Source of the DNA: Lentibacillus halodurans | GTDB lineage: Bacteria; Bacillota; Bacilli; Bacillales; Amphibacillaceae | Direction of reading: 5' to 3' | NCBI RefSeq assembly: GCF_900112045.1 | Contig: NZ_FOJW01000015.1 | Span: forward strand, 17,024-81,023 | DNA length: 64,000 nucleotides | Shown here: positions 45,955 to 55,785 of the stretch, in pieces | Position numbering within the stretch: position 1 is the stretch's first letter | How the letters are laid out: every line of letters begins with the position of its first letter | Notes under the pieces: model-generated | The model's input: the letters and a program-made list of their open reading frames with translations, nothing else | Databases searched by the model: none | Told to the model about the DNA's origin: nothing | Made by a program: the position numbers and the translations under genes

Positions 45955-48405
45955 ATGATGAATACGGTTTCGGGAGTGGATTCCAAAGCGCTGGGTGTAA
46001 GTCAGGGGCTGTTGGAAAAACTCCGCATGAAGTTTTCCGCACAGATGAAAACATTACTATTTGACAAAGGATGGCTATTTTTTCTTGTCGGTTTTTTGCT
46101 AGGACGAGCAGTCATCCTATCGGTTGTTTCTCCATTTGCGATTGCTTTTTTAGCTGCGGTCTGGTTAATACATAGGGAGAAAGCTGTAAAAGTGATGCTT
46201 GCTGTTTTGGCTGGGGCATTGAGTTTTTCTCTTACACACGGGATCTTTATTGCATTAGCGATGATTTCATTTGTTATTCTGGGCGGTATCTTTAAACATG
46301 TCCAAAAGCAGCAAGTGCTGATACCGCTTTTTGTATTCTTTTCAACAGTAGCACCCAGACTGTTTATCTATTCTATTTGGGGTCAGCTGTCGTCCTATGA
46401 ATGGATGCTTATCCTGGTAGAAGGGGTCTTGGGAACTGTCCTGGTATTAATCTTTATGCAGAGTATTCCATTATTATCACCAAAACGTTTTAAACCCGGA
46501 TTAAAAAATGAAGAAATTGTTTGCATGATTATACTGATTGCATCCATTTTAACTGGAACGATCGGCTGGGAAGTGTACAATGCTTCGGTTGAACAGGTCT
46601 TCTCAAGGTATTTCGTTTTACTGCTTGCATTTGTCGGCGGAGCAGCGATCGGGTCAACGGTAGGCGTTGTAGCCGGGCTTATTTTGTCACTTGCCAATGT
46701 CGCCAATCTTTATCAGATGAGTTTGCTTGCTTTTTCCGGCCTGTTGGGGGGACTTCTCAAAGAAGGCAACAAGATCGGTGTCAGTATTGGACTTTTGGTC
46801 GGGACATTCCTGGTTGCGATTTATGCTGATGCAGCGGGCATTATACCGTCCATTATGGAAACGTTGCTTGCGATTGCATTTTTTCTGATGACACCGTCCA
46901 GTTGGATTAAAAAATTGTCCCGGTACATTCCGGGAACCGAAGAACATACGCATGAACAGGAGCAATACTTGCAAAAAGTTCGCAATGTAACGGCCAAACG
47001 TGTTGAACAATTTTCCAATGTATTTGAAGCGCTGTCGAAAAGTTTTTCCGCGGCAGAAGAAATGAAAGAAGATACTGTGAGTGCGAGACGCGAGACAGAT
47101 TATTTTCTAAGTCAGGTGACCGAAAGAACGTGCCAGTCCTGTTTTATGAAAGAGCGGTGCTGGCAGCAGCAATTTGATAAAACATATTCATTAATGGAGA
47201 ATTTAAAGGATGATCTTGCCGAGGGGAAGGAGCCGAATCGAAAATCAGTGCGCGACTTTGAAAATCATTGTGTCAAATCAAAAAAAGTTTTGGATACGAT
47301 GAAAGACGAAATTTCGTTTTTTGAGGCCAATAAAAAGCTGAAGAAGCAGGTAATGGAAAGCAAACGCTTTGTTGCCGATCAATTACAGGGTGTTTCTGAG
47401 GTTATGGATGATTTCGCAAATGAAATTCTCAAGGAACGCCAGCATCATGAAAAGCAGGAAATGCAAATCATGAACACACTAAAAAATATGGGAATTGTTC
47501 TGGAAAAACTGGACATTTACCGGCTTGAAAAAGGGAATGTCGATATTGAGATGACACTGTCCTTTTATGATTACCGCGGGGAAGGTTCAAAGCTGATTGC
47601 TCCGGTTTTATCTGATATTTTAAATGAAATGATTATTGTAAAAAAAGAAGAGGTATCGCCATTTCCGAATGGCTATTGTCAATTGTTATTTGGGTCTGCA
47701 AAAGAATATGTTGTTGACGCGGGGATTGCCAATGCAGCAAAAGGTGGCGGTCTAGTATCAGGCGACAGCTATCGGACGATTGAACTTGGGGAAGGCAAAT
47801 ACGCGATGGCGATCAGTGATGGAATGGGAAACGGCCGGCGGGCAAACGAGGAAAGTGAAGAGACATTACGGTTGCTGCAGCAGATTTTGCAGACTGGAAT
47901 TCCGGAAAGTGTTGCCATCAAATCAATTAATTCCATTTTGTCATTAAGAACAACGGATGAAATGTATGCAACATTGGATCTTGCGGTGATCAATCTGCAT
48001 AATGCGTTTGTCAGATTTTTGAAAATTGGTTCTACACCGAGTCTGATAAAGAGAGGTGACGAGATCATAAACGTAGAAGCAAGTAATTTGCCAATGGGCA
48101 TTATTCAGGAATTTGATGTTGATATCGTCGGAGAACAATTGAAATCGGGGGATATTCTAATCATGATGAGTGATGGTATTCTGGACGGCCCGAAACATGT
48201 TGAAAATACAGATATATGGCTTAAACGGAAGATCCGGAATATGAAGACGAACGATCCACAGGAGATGGCTGATTTATTATTGGAGGAAGTTGTCCGGACG
48301 AGAGCAGGGGCCATTGAAGATGATATGACGGTGGTGGTGGCCAAGGTTACGAAAAATTCACCGCAATGGACATCTATTCCAGTATATCCGGATCAGGCAC
48401 AGTGA
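45955..48405 (+). CDS. spoIIE: Stage II sporulation protein E (PP2C phosphatase)
   Basis: 816 aa. Ten membrane helices in the first 330 residues, an FtsZ-interacting central region (about 330-590) with a cysteine cluster CQSCFMKERCW, and a C-terminal PP2C phosphatase (590-816) with AISDGMGNGRRA and MMSDGILDG metal sites. Dephosphorylates SpoIIAA to free sigma-F in the forespore and shapes the polar septum. ATG 45955 or 45958; GAGGGAGTGG precedes. Length close to the B. subtilis protein. Confidence 0.96.
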   Translation: MMNTVSGVDSKALGVSQGLLEKLRMKFSAQMKTLLFDKGWLFFLVGFLLGRAVILSVVSPFAIAFLAAVWLIHREKAVKVMLAVLAGALSFSLTHGIFIALAMISFVILGGIFKHVQKQQVLIPLFVFFSTVAPRLFIYSIWGQLSSYEWMLILVEGVLGTVLVLIFMQSIPLLSPKRFKPGLKNEEIVCMIILIASILTGTIGWEVYNASVEQVFSRYFVLLLAFVGGAAIGSTVGVVAGLILSLANVANLYQMSLLAFSGLLGGLLKEGNKIGVSIGLLVGTFLVAIYADAAGIIPSIMETLLAIAFFLMTPSSWIKKLSRYIPGTEEHTHEQEQYLQKVRNVTAKRVEQFSNVFEALSKSFSAAEEMKEDTVSARRETDYFLSQVTERTCQSCFMKERCWQQQFDKTYSLMENLKDDLAEGKEPNRKSVRDFENHCVKSKKVLDTMKDEISFFEANKKLKKQVMESKRFVADQLQGVSEVMDDFANEILKERQHHEKQEMQIMNTLKNMGIVLEKLDIYRLEKGNVDIEMTLSFYDYRGEGSKLIAPVLSDILNEMIIVKKEEVSPFPNGYCQLLFGSAKEYVVDAGIANAAKGGGLVSGDSYRTIELGEGKYAMAISDGMGNGRRANEESEETLRLLQQILQTGIPESVAIKSINSILSLRTTDEMYATLDLAVINLHNAFVRFLKIGSTPSLIKRGDEIINVEASNLPMGIIQEFDVDIVGEQLKSGDILIMMSDGILDGPKHVENTDIWLKRKIRNMKTNDPQEMADLLLEEVVRTRAGAIEDDMTVVVAKVTKNSPQWTSIPVYPDQAQ

Positions 48406-48453
48406 ACATTTCTGGAAGTGTTTTGATAAAAGATACAATGCTTTAAGGGTTAC

Positions 48454-48507
48454 AAGCAGCTCGGTGTTGCCGCAAGGAGTGGCATTAATCGGGCTGCTTT
48501 CGTTTTT
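48454..48507 (+). terminator. Probable terminator of spoIIE
   Basis: AAGCAGCTCG pairs with CGGGCTGCTT over a 27-nt inner region that can fold further, ending TTCGTTTTT. Confidence 0.6.
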
Positions 48508-48521
48508 GTCGGCCCGTGTAC

Positions 48522-48551
48522 GTATATTATACAGCGATTGTGGTGAGGATG
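48522..48551 (+). promoter_or_regulatory. Candidate sigma-F promoter of yabS-yabT
   Basis: GTATA (48522-48526), 15 bp, GGTGAGGATG (48542-48551), eight of ten positions of the sigma-F -10. yabT is a sigma-F gene in B. subtilis. Confidence 0.45.
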
Positions 48552-48578
48552 GTAATGGATGAAAGGGAGGTATGTCAG

Positions 48579-49319
48579 GTGAAAAAAGGGACGTTAAAAC
48601 AGATTTTATTAATTACCGATGGCTGTTCCAACAAGGGTGAAGATCCGGCAGTGACAGCCGCACTCGCGAAGCAGCAAGGGATAACCGTCAATGTAATCGG
48701 AATTCTTGATGATGATCAGACAGAACAGCCTGAGGGGTTGCAGGAAGTAGAGGATATTGCACTGTCCGGCGGCGGTATTAGTCAAATCGTTTATAAACAG
48801 TCCTTATCACAGACTGTCCAAACGGTTACCAAACAGGCGATGACACAGACATTGCAAGGCTTTGTTAATCAGGAACTGAAACAGATACTTGGACCAGATC
48901 AGAGTCTTGAAGAAATTGAACCCGAAAAACGAGGCGAAATTATGGAAGTTGTGGAAGATATGGGTGAGACATGTGATCTGGAGGTGCTTGTTCTGACAGA
49001 TACAAGTGCAAGCATGCATGATAAGCTGCCGACTGTTAAAGAAGCATTAATTGACTTGTCGATCAGTTTGAACGCCCGCATTGGGCGAAATCGATTTTGT
49101 ATTTACAATTTTCCTGCAAAGCGCAAAGATATTGAGAAAGTTTCGGATTGGTCACCTAAGCTTGATTCAATCTCCACTATATTCCCCAAACTAACAAGCG
49201 GCGGAATAACACCAACCGGACCAGCGATCAAGGAAGCCATGTATCAGTTTGGCAAGAAAGGCTTGTTTAGAAACTTGAGGGATGAAGATGAACCAGGCGT
49301 GGAAGAAGCAGGATATTAA
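48579..49319 (+). CDS. yabS: VWA-domain protein YabS
   Basis: 246 aa with two halves: an N-terminal strand-loop region (ILLITDGCSNKGEDP) and a von Willebrand A domain with VLVLTDTSASM, a MIDAS-like DTSAS motif, from about residue 140. Partner role next to the kinase YabT is presumed. GTG at 48579 follows AAAGGGAGG; longer frames lack support. Its last 32 bases overlap yabT. Confidence 0.87.
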   Translation: MKKGTLKQILLITDGCSNKGEDPAVTAALAKQQGITVNVIGILDDDQTEQPEGLQEVEDIALSGGGISQIVYKQSLSQTVQTVTKQAMTQTLQGFVNQELKQILGPDQSLEEIEPEKRGEIMEVVEDMGETCDLEVLVLTDTSASMHDKLPTVKEALIDLSISLNARIGRNRFCIYNFPAKRKDIEKVSDWSPKLDSISTIFPKLTSGGITPTGPAIKEAMYQFGKKGLFRNLRDEDEPGVEEAGY

Positions 49320-50220
49320 TCTGAGACCAGGGACTGCCATTACCGGGAAGTGGCATCAGCACCGTTATGTGATGAAACAGAAACTTGGTAATGGTGCAGT
49401 CGGTACGGTCTATTTGTGTGAACGAAATGGTAAATATGCAGCCTTGAAAATCAGTGAAAACTCAACATCCATGACGGTGGAAGTAAATGTTCTGAAGTCA
49501 TTGCAGAAGGTCCAAGGCAGTCGTCTTGGACCTTCATTGCTTGATGTAGATGATTGGGAAATATCACGGAATCGTAAGTATTCATTCTATGTGATGGAAT
49601 ACTTGCAAGGGGAACCGTTAGGTCATTTTGTCAGCAGGCATGGCTATGAATGGGTGGGTATCTTTATGCTGCAGTTACTCGATGATCTTGAACATCTCCA
49701 TCAAGCGGGATGGGTGTTCGGCGATTTGAAGTCCGAAAACCTTATCGTGCTCAAGCAGCCGCCGAAAGTACGCTGGATAGATGTTGGTGGTACAACACAA
49801 ATAGGCAGGGCCATCAAGGAGTACACGGAGTTTTATGACCGTGGTTACTGGGGAATGGGTTCAAGGCGTGCAGAACCAAGCTATGATTTATTTGCATTTG
49901 TGATGGTGTTTTTAAATATATATTATCCCAAACGGTTTGAAAAAGGATCTAACCCAAAGGCAACCCTTTTGAGAAAACTGCATGATGCCAGGCAGCTTCG
50001 TGTGTACAGAGAGTGCCTGAAAAAGGCGCTTCTGGGCAAGTATCAGTCGGCCTCCCAAATGCGGAATGAATTATTGCACACGATTCATGCTGCCGGAACC
50101 CCGGGCAGGGCAGACAACCGGCCAAGTCGTTTCAGTTTCAGCGGAGCTCCGCTTTTAGAAGGTGGCGGCATTGCTCTAATTGCCTTATTCTATTACCTTT
50201 CTTCATTACTGCTGCCATAA
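49288..50220 (+). CDS. yabT: Hanks-type serine/threonine protein kinase YabT (PrkD-like)
   Basis: About 310 aa. Glycine-rich loop KLGNGAVGTVYL, Lys in YAALKIS, catalytic FGDLKSEN where HRD is replaced by FGD, and IDVGGT in place of DFG. A C-terminal membrane helix (about 290-307) anchors it, without the PASTA domains of PrkC. In B. subtilis YabT phosphorylates RecA and AbrB during sporulation and is DNA-activated. ATG 49288 preferred (GAGGGATGAAG upstream); 49282 is also in frame. Confidence 0.88.
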   Translation: MNQAWKKQDINLRPGTAITGKWHQHRYVMKQKLGNGAVGTVYLCERNGKYAALKISENSTSMTVEVNVLKSLQKVQGSRLGPSLLDVDDWEISRNRKYSFYVMEYLQGEPLGHFVSRHGYEWVGIFMLQLLDDLEHLHQAGWVFGDLKSENLIVLKQPPKVRWIDVGGTTQIGRAIKEYTEFYDRGYWGMGSRRAEPSYDLFAFVMVFLNIYYPKRFEKGSNPKATLLRKLHDARQLRVYRECLKKALLGKYQSASQMRNELLHTIHAAGTPGRADNRPSRFSFSGAPLLEGGGIALIALFYYLSSLLLP

Positions 50221-50243
50221 ATTTTTAAAGGCATCATGACACT

Positions 50244-50271
50244 TTGTCATATTAGAAAGTTATGATAGAAT
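50244..50271 (+). promoter_or_regulatory. Possible sigma-A promoter of tilS-hpt
   Basis: TTGTCA (50244-50249), 16 bp, TAGAAT (50266-50271). Family C repeat lies in the resulting leader. Confidence 0.4.
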
Positions 50272-50310
50272 ATAGTGAGCAATCCATAACTTTGTGGTAA
50301 ATGATTAATG

Positions 50311-50400
50311 TTGAGATCGGTTAATTCGCCGATTCTCTCAAATCAAATTTTTGACACTCGGCCCGGAAAGATGAGGGTTAATCCTAAGTCCTTCCTAATA
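50311..50400 (+). repeat. Family C repeat, copy 7 (before tilS)
   Basis: GAGATCGG (50313-50320) and CCGATTCTC pair around TTAATTCG. The tail ACTCGGCCCGGAAAGATGAG ... CTAAGTCC mirrors the CCTC-AAAAAC-GAGG and CTAAGTTT parts of the copies before tatD and yabM, and runs into the tilS ribosome binding site. Confidence 0.5.
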
Positions 50401-50413
50401 GAAAGGAATTGCG

Positions 50414-51805
50414 ATGGATCATACAGTTCGTGCATTTATTCAGAGCCACCAACTGATAAAAGAACATTCAACTGTCTTAATAGCTGTTTCAGGCGGCCCG
50501 GATTCCATGGCATTGCTTCATTTTTTGGAAAGTATCCGGTCAGAGTGGAATTTACGGCTGATTGCAGTATCTGCTGATCATCAGCTTCGGGGGGAGGAAT
50601 CGCTGGAAGATCTCGATTATGTTAAACAAACCTGTCAAAAATGGGATATTGAATTTATCGGGACTTCATTGGATGTACCAACTTACAAACCGAAAAGGCA
50701 TATCGGGACACAGGCTGCCGCAAGAGAACTTCGCTATCAATTTTTTGCCGAACAGATGCACATATATCAGGCGGATTACCTTGCACTTGGACATCATGGT
50801 GATGACCAGGCGGAGTCAATGCTGATGGGACTTGTACATTCTGCCACTTTGAAGTCACTGGCGGGGATGCCATTAGAACGGGATTTTGCATCGGGAAAAA
50901 TCATTCGGCCTTTTTTATGTGTAACCAAAGAAACCATCGAAAAATATTGTGAGGAAAAGGCGATAACACCAAGGCGTGATCCATCCAATGACGAAAATAC
51001 ATATACAAGAAACTATTACCGGAACAAAGTACTCCCATTATTAAAAACAAAGAACCGGAATTTGCATCAGACGATTCGGCATTTAAGCCTATCACTTCAG
51101 GAAGACGAGGCATTCCTGAAGCAAGAAGCTGAAAAGATGGTTGAACAGGTTGTTTCATTCGGTCAACTACAAGCCGGGATTTGCTTTAACATGCATATTT
51201 TTAAGACCTATCCGCGTTCTTTACAAAGGCGAGCCTTTCATCTAGTATTAAATTATCTGTACCATGAATATCCGCAAAATATTTCATATGTACATGAAGA
51301 ACAATTTTTTGCCATGCTGGAAGCTGATCATGGCAATGTTGAGATTGATTTTCCTGATCATTTGAAGCTGAAAAGATCGTATCAGAATATATCCTTTTAC
51401 TTCCCTGACCATCAGTCTCAATCTCTTTCTTATCATATGATGATGGAAATTCCCGGAGAAACGGTGCTGCCGAACGGGATGACCATCTCAGCGGATTTCA
51501 CCAGTCAACCGGATAAACAGGGTAAAATGACGTATATTTGTCATAAAGACGCTGTGGCGCTGCCCTTGCACATAAGGACGCGAAAACCCGGCGATCGGAT
51601 GAGATGGACGGGATTAAGTGGAAGTAAAAAACTGAAGGATATTTTTATTGATGCTAAAATTCCATTAAATGAAAGGGATACATGGCCGGTTATAACTGAT
51701 AATAATGATGAAATCCTATGGCTGGCCGGTTTAAAAAAGGGTTTGCCGCCAAAGCAAACTGAAACTGGTACTTATATTGAATTAAGCTACGGAAAAGGGA
51801 ATTGA
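50414..51805 (+). CDS. tilS: tRNA(Ile)-lysidine synthetase
   Basis: 463 aa. Converts cytidine 34 of tRNA-Ile(CAU) to lysidine so it reads AUA. PP-loop [14 protein letters not shown] near residue 25-38, [12 protein letters not shown], and the C-terminal TilS domains with [21 protein letters not shown] precedes the ATG. 16 bp before hpt. Confidence 0.96.
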   Translation: MDHTVRAFIQSHQLIKEHSTVLIAVSGGPDSMALLHFLESIRSEWNLRLIAVSADHQLRGEESLEDLDYVKQTCQKWDIEFIGTSLDVPTYKPKRHIGTQAAARELRYQFFAEQMHIYQADYLALGHHGDDQAESMLMGLVHSATLKSLAGMPLERDFASGKIIRPFLCVTKETIEKYCEEKAITPRRDPSNDENTYTRNYYRNKVLPLLKTKNRNLHQTIRHLSLSLQEDEAFLKQEAEKMVEQVVSFGQLQAGICFNMHIFKTYPRSLQRRAFHLVLNYLYHEYPQNISYVHEEQFFAMLEADHGNVEIDFPDHLKLKRSYQNISFYFPDHQSQSLSYHMMMEIPGETVLPNGMTISADFTSQPDKQGKMTYICHKDAVALPLHIRTRKPGDRMRWTGLSGSKKLKDIFIDAKIPLNERDTWPVITDNNDEILWLAGLKKGLPPKQTETGTYIELSYGKGN

Positions 51806-51821
51806 TTATAGGAGGCGCAGC

Positions 51822-52370
51822 ATGCACAACGATATTGAAAAAATATTGATAACTGAAGATGAAATTGCCGCTAAATGTGCCGAGCTTGGAGAACAGTTGA
51901 CGAAGGAATACGATGGAAAATTCCCTTTGGCAGTCGGTGTTTTAAAGGGAGCGATGCCGTTCATGTCAGATGTTTTACGGCACATTCATACACACCTTGA
52001 GATGGATTTTATGGACGTATCAAGTTATGGTGGCAAAATGCGCTCATCAGGCGAAGTGAAAATTGTAAAAGATTTGGACACAAAAGTTGAGGGCCGCGAT
52101 TTACTGATTGTTGAAGATATTATTGACAGCGGTCTGACATTAAGCTATCTGGTGGATTTATTTAAATACCGTAAAGCGAATTCCATTAAAATCGTTACGA
52201 TGCTTGATAAACCATCGGGAAGAACATCCTATATCAAGGCTGATATGATCGGGTTTGAAGTGCCCAACGAATTTGTTGTTGGTTATGGGCTGGATTATGA
52301 AGAACGCTACCGTAACCTGCCATATATTGGAGTGCTGAAACCGGAAATTTATGGTGGAGAAGAAACGTAA
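51822..52370 (+). CDS. hpt: Hypoxanthine-guanine phosphoribosyltransferase
   Basis: 182 aa purine salvage enzyme. PRPP loop [22 protein letters not shown] and [15 protein letters not shown] are family blocks. ATAGGAGGCG precedes the ATG. The tilS-hpt-ftsH order is conserved; in B. subtilis TilS and HprT together activate ftsH transcription. Confidence 0.96.
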   Translation: MHNDIEKILITEDEIAAKCAELGEQLTKEYDGKFPLAVGVLKGAMPFMSDVLRHIHTHLEMDFMDVSSYGGKMRSSGEVKIVKDLDTKVEGRDLLIVEDIIDSGLTLSYLVDLFKYRKANSIKIVTMLDKPSGRTSYIKADMIGFEVPNEFVVGYGLDYEERYRNLPYIGVLKPEIYGGEET

Positions 52371-52491
52371 ACAAAAAGAGCAGACAAAAGACATAACCAC
52401 TGATCATATATCATAAATTCCATATGATGCATGACATTTTCATGGTTCACGGCTTTTGTGTTAATCGGCATGATATGGTGAGTACAATTAG

Positions 52492-52521
52492 TTGTGTTGG
52501 CACTTTTGAATATGGTACTAT
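52492..52521 (+). promoter_or_regulatory. Possible sigma-A promoter of ftsH
   Basis: TTGTGT (52492-52497), 18 bp, TACTAT (52516-52521), 37 bp before the start codon. Confidence 0.45.
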
Positions 52522-52557
52522 TGTTTGTAGTTTTTCCCGCTTGGGAGGAGGTAAGGA

Positions 52558-54594
52558 ATGAACCGGATATTTCGAAATGTCATATTTTATTTACTGATAT
52601 TCTTAGTCGTTATAGGCGTCATAGGAGTATTTAATGGACAAAATGAACAAAGAGAACAGTATGATGTGCAGCAATTCATGAATGTGTTAAATAATGGTGA
52701 AATCGATGAAATGACGATGCAGCCTGCTAATGGCATCATGCGTATCACCGGAACACTGTCCGGGGGCGAGGAATTTGTTGCCCAGGTACCTGATACGTCA
52801 GATATTATCACGCAAATTACCGAACAGGCTGCAGACCAGAGTTCGCTCAGCGTAGCCGAAGAGGAACAGCCAAGCGGATGGGTCACATTTCTGACAACGA
52901 TTATACCATTTCTTATATTGGGACTGTTTTTCTTCTTTATACTCAGCCAGGCTCAAGGCGGCGGTGGCGGCCGTGTGATGAACTTTGGCAAGAGTAAAGC
53001 GAAAATGGTCAGTGAAGATAATAAAAAGGTCCGATTTAAAGATGTTGCAGGAGCAGACGAGGAAAAACAGGAACTTGTTGAAGTTGTTGATTTTCTGAAG
53101 GATCCCCGCAAATTCTCGTCAATTGGAGCAAAAATCCCTAAAGGAGTGCTTCTTGTAGGACCTCCAGGGACAGGTAAAACATTACTGGCACGTGCAGTTG
53201 CAGGGGAAGCCGGGACACCATTCTTCTCGATCAGTGGTTCAGACTTCGTTGAGATGTTTGTCGGTGTTGGTGCATCCCGGGTACGTGACTTATTTGAAAA
53301 TGCCAAGAAAAACTCCCCCTGTATCATATTTATAGATGAAATTGATGCAGTCGGACGTCAGCGGGGCGCTGGTCTCGGTGGCGGTCATGATGAACGGGAG
53401 CAGACATTGAACCAGTTACTCGTTGAAATGGACGGATTTGGTGTCAATGAAGGTATCATCATTATTGCTGCAACAAACCGTCCGGATATTCTTGACCCGG
53501 CACTCTTGCGTCCAGGACGTTTTGACCGGCAAATTACCGTTAACCGCCCGGACGTTAAAGGTCGTCAGGAAGTATTGAAAGTGCATGCAAAAGATAAACC
53601 GCTGGATGACACGGTTGATATCAAAACCATCGCCATGCGTACACCAGGCTTTTCCGGTGCTGATCTGGAGAACCTGCTGAATGAAGCAGCACTTGTGGCA
53701 GCACGTTTTGATAAGGATAAAATTGATATGGTGGATGTCGATGAAGCCATTGATCGGGTTATTGTCGGTCCTGCCAAGAAGAGCAAGGTTATTTCAGAGA
53801 AAGAACGTAACATTGTTGCCCATCATGAAAGCGGCCATACCATCATCGGCAAGGTACTGGAAAATGCCGATGAAGTCCATAAAGTTACCATTATCCCGCG
53901 CGGTCAGGCAGGCGGTTATGCCGTCATGCTGCCGAAAGAAGACCGGTCCTTCATCACGAAACCTGAGCTGTTCGATAAGATTACCGGCTTATTAGGCGGT
54001 CGTGTAGCTGAGGAAATTATGTTTGGTGAAGTGAGCACAGGCGCTCATAATGACTTTCAGCAGGCAACCAACATTGTACGCAAAATGATTACTGAATACG
54101 GTATGAGCGACAAGATTGGTCCATTGCAGTTTACAAGCGGCGGCGGGGAAGTGTTCCTCGGACGTGATATTCAGAACGATCAGAATTACAGTGATGCGAT
54201 TGCACATGAAATTGATAAAGAAATGCAAAACTTTATTAATTATTGCTATGATCGTGCCAAATCCATTCTGACCGAGCATAGGGATAAACTGGAATTGATG
54301 GCACAGACCCTGCTTGAAGTCGAAACGCTGGACAAAAAACAAATTAAATCATTATTTGAAGATGGTGTCCTTCCTGAGCCTGAAGAGGGCGATCAAGACA
54401 GGAATAAGACAACAGAAAATCAAAGTAGCGATAATGTAAAAGTGAATATCCAGCCCAAGCATGATGAAGAAGCACACCCAGAATCATATGAAGAGGCCAA
54501 AGATAAGGCCGAAGAAAAACGGAAACAGAAAGAGCAGGAAGAACCGGAAAACAATCAGGATACATCTTCTGACTCGGATGATAAGAAAGACTAA
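52558..54594 (+). CDS. ftsH: ATP-dependent membrane zinc metalloprotease FtsH
   Basis: 678 aa. Two membrane helices (about 7-25 and 108-130) frame a small outer domain. The AAA+ domain has Walker A GPPGTGKT and Walker [10 protein letters not shown]. The protease site is HHESGH (HExxH zinc motif; usual form HEAGH). The C-terminal 70 residues are an extremely charged E/K/D/Q tail, longer than needed for activity. Degrades misfolded membrane proteins and SpoVM-linked targets in Bacillus. GGGAGGAGG precedes the ATG. Confidence 0.97.
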   Translation: MNRIFRNVIFYLLIFLVVIGVIGVFNGQNEQREQYDVQQFMNVLNNGEIDEMTMQPANGIMRITGTLSGGEEFVAQVPDTSDIITQITEQAADQSSLSVAEEEQPSGWVTFLTTIIPFLILGLFFFFILSQAQGGGGGRVMNFGKSKAKMVSEDNKKVRFKDVAGADEEKQELVEVVDFLKDPRKFSSIGAKIPKGVLLVGPPGTGKTLLARAVAGEAGTPFFSISGSDFVEMFVGVGASRVRDLFENAKKNSPCIIFIDEIDAVGRQRGAGLGGGHDEREQTLNQLLVEMDGFGVNEGIIIIAATNRPDILDPALLRPGRFDRQITVNRPDVKGRQEVLKVHAKDKPLDDTVDIKTIAMRTPGFSGADLENLLNEAALVAARFDKDKIDMVDVDEAIDRVIVGPAKKSKVISEKERNIVAHHESGHTIIGKVLENADEVHKVTIIPRGQAGGYAVMLPKEDRSFITKPELFDKITGLLGGRVAEEIMFGEVSTGAHNDFQQATNIVRKMITEYGMSDKIGPLQFTSGGGEVFLGRDIQNDQNYSDAIAHEIDKEMQNFINYCYDRAKSILTEHRDKLELMAQTLLEVETLDKKQIKSLFEDGVLPEPEEGDQDRNKTTENQSSDNVKVNIQPKHDEEAHPESYEEAKDKAEEKRKQKEQEEPENNQDTSSDSDDKKD

Positions 54595-54611
54595 CAACTT
54601 CCTATACATGC

Positions 54612-54640
54612 AGCCTCTCATGAAATTGAGAGGCTTTTTT
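54612..54640 (+). terminator. Terminator of ftsH
   Basis: AGCCTCTCA and TGAGAGGCT around TGAAAT, followed by six T residues. Confidence 0.9.
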
Positions 54641-54677
54641 GATATTGATTAATAATATGGGGCTGGCTAGTAAGGTA

Positions 54678-54854
54678 TCACCGCCAAAATTGCTGCCACT
54701 TCCGTTGCTTTGCAGCTGCAATTTGTTTTTGTGTCTCTAAACTTTGATTTAAAGTCTGCATTAGCTTTTGATCTCTTTCTTGCTGTCGTTGCTCTTGCGT
54801 TTCCATTCGTTCTAATATAATCAAATGTTTTTGTGCGACAAGGTGATTTGTCAA
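54678..54854 (-). pseudogene. 3' remnant of a coiled-coil gene, DUF3967-like C-terminus
   Basis: On the minus strand an open frame of 58 codons, from a possible TTG at 54854 to the stop TGA at 54680-54678, encodes ERMETQEQRQQERDQKLM, then SLETQKQIAAAKQRKWQQFW and a terminal Arg. The glutamine/glutamate-rich coiled coil ending in a W-Q-Q-F-W motif is what I recall from the C-terminus of DUF3967 / MerR-like HTH proteins of Bacilli and their phages. Stops lie just upstream in the same frame and no ribosome binding site or HTH is present, so it looks like a decayed gene. A different minus frame here (54667-54873) is a shadow. Confidence 0.5.
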
Positions 54855-54968
54855 CGCGGGTTTTTAGCATCATTCTTTTTGAAACTCAAGTTTTTCTATT
54901 CTTTATGAAGCATAGTTTTGTGCTATAGTTAAAAGATAGAAAAGGTATACAGGAAGGTTTGGTCATAA

Positions 54969-55751
54969 ATGCTTTTTGTGCTCGATGCAGGCAACACGAA
55001 CACGGTACTTGGTGTTTTTAAGGATGATACATTAATTCATGAATGGCGCATCAAAACGGACCGGTATAAAACAGAAGATGAATTTGCTGTCCTCGTACAG
55101 TCATTATTGGGTCATGAGAATATTTCATTTTCGGACATTGACGGGGTGATTATTTCCACTGTCGTACCACCGATGATGTTCGCATTGGAGAAAATGTGCA
55201 CGAAATATTTTCATCTGGAACCAATGGTCATTGGCAAAGATTCAGTGCATTCATATTTGAAAATGGTTTACCCGAACCCGGAGGAAATCGGTGCTGACCG
55301 GATTGTAAATGCAGTGGGAGCCATTGAGGAGTATGGCGCCCCAGTGATTATCATTGATTTTGGAACGGCAACGACATACTGTTATGTTAATGAAGATAAA
55401 GCCTATCAAGGCGGGTTGATTGCCCCCGGGATTCTGATATCAATGGAAGCTCTTAATAGTAAAGCCTCAAAACTGCCGAAGATTGAAATTCAGGCACCGG
55501 AAAATGTGATTGGCAATTCAACAGTGGAAGCCATGCAGTCTGGTGTTTTTTACGGATATGTTGCACAGGTTGATGGGATTGTGAACCGGATGAAACGGGA
55601 AGTGCAGACAGAACCGGCAGTCATAGCAACTGGCGGTCTGGCATCCTTAATTGCAGATGCATCCGAAAGCATTGATTATGCTGATAAATATTTGACATTA
55701 AAAGGACTTTATCTGATTTATCAAAAGAACATGCAAATGAAAGATTCTTAA
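54969..55751 (+). CDS. coaX: Type III pantothenate kinase
   Basis: 260 aa ASKHA-fold kinase, first step of coenzyme A synthesis. [13 protein letters not shown] at the N-terminus, [11 protein letters not shown], and [11 protein letters not shown] carry the phosphate and pantothenate sites. AGGAAGG precedes the ATG. A weak TTTATG-16 bp-TATAGT promoter lies at 54902-54929. Confidence 0.95.
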   Translation: MLFVLDAGNTNTVLGVFKDDTLIHEWRIKTDRYKTEDEFAVLVQSLLGHENISFSDIDGVIISTVVPPMMFALEKMCTKYFHLEPMVIGKDSVHSYLKMVYPNPEEIGADRIVNAVGAIEEYGAPVIIIDFGTATTYCYVNEDKAYQGGLIAPGILISMEALNSKASKLPKIEIQAPENVIGNSTVEAMQSGVFYGYVAQVDGIVNRMKREVQTEPAVIATGGLASLIADASESIDYADKYLTLKGLYLIYQKNMQMKDS

Positions 55752-55785
55752 GCGCAGAATTGCTAAAGGAGTTGGAAAATACACC

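Noticed and set aside
54667..54873. 67-codon minus frame starting with two ATG codons after ftsH
   Set aside because: A different frame of the same strand gives the credible coiled-coil C-terminus; this one is a shadow.
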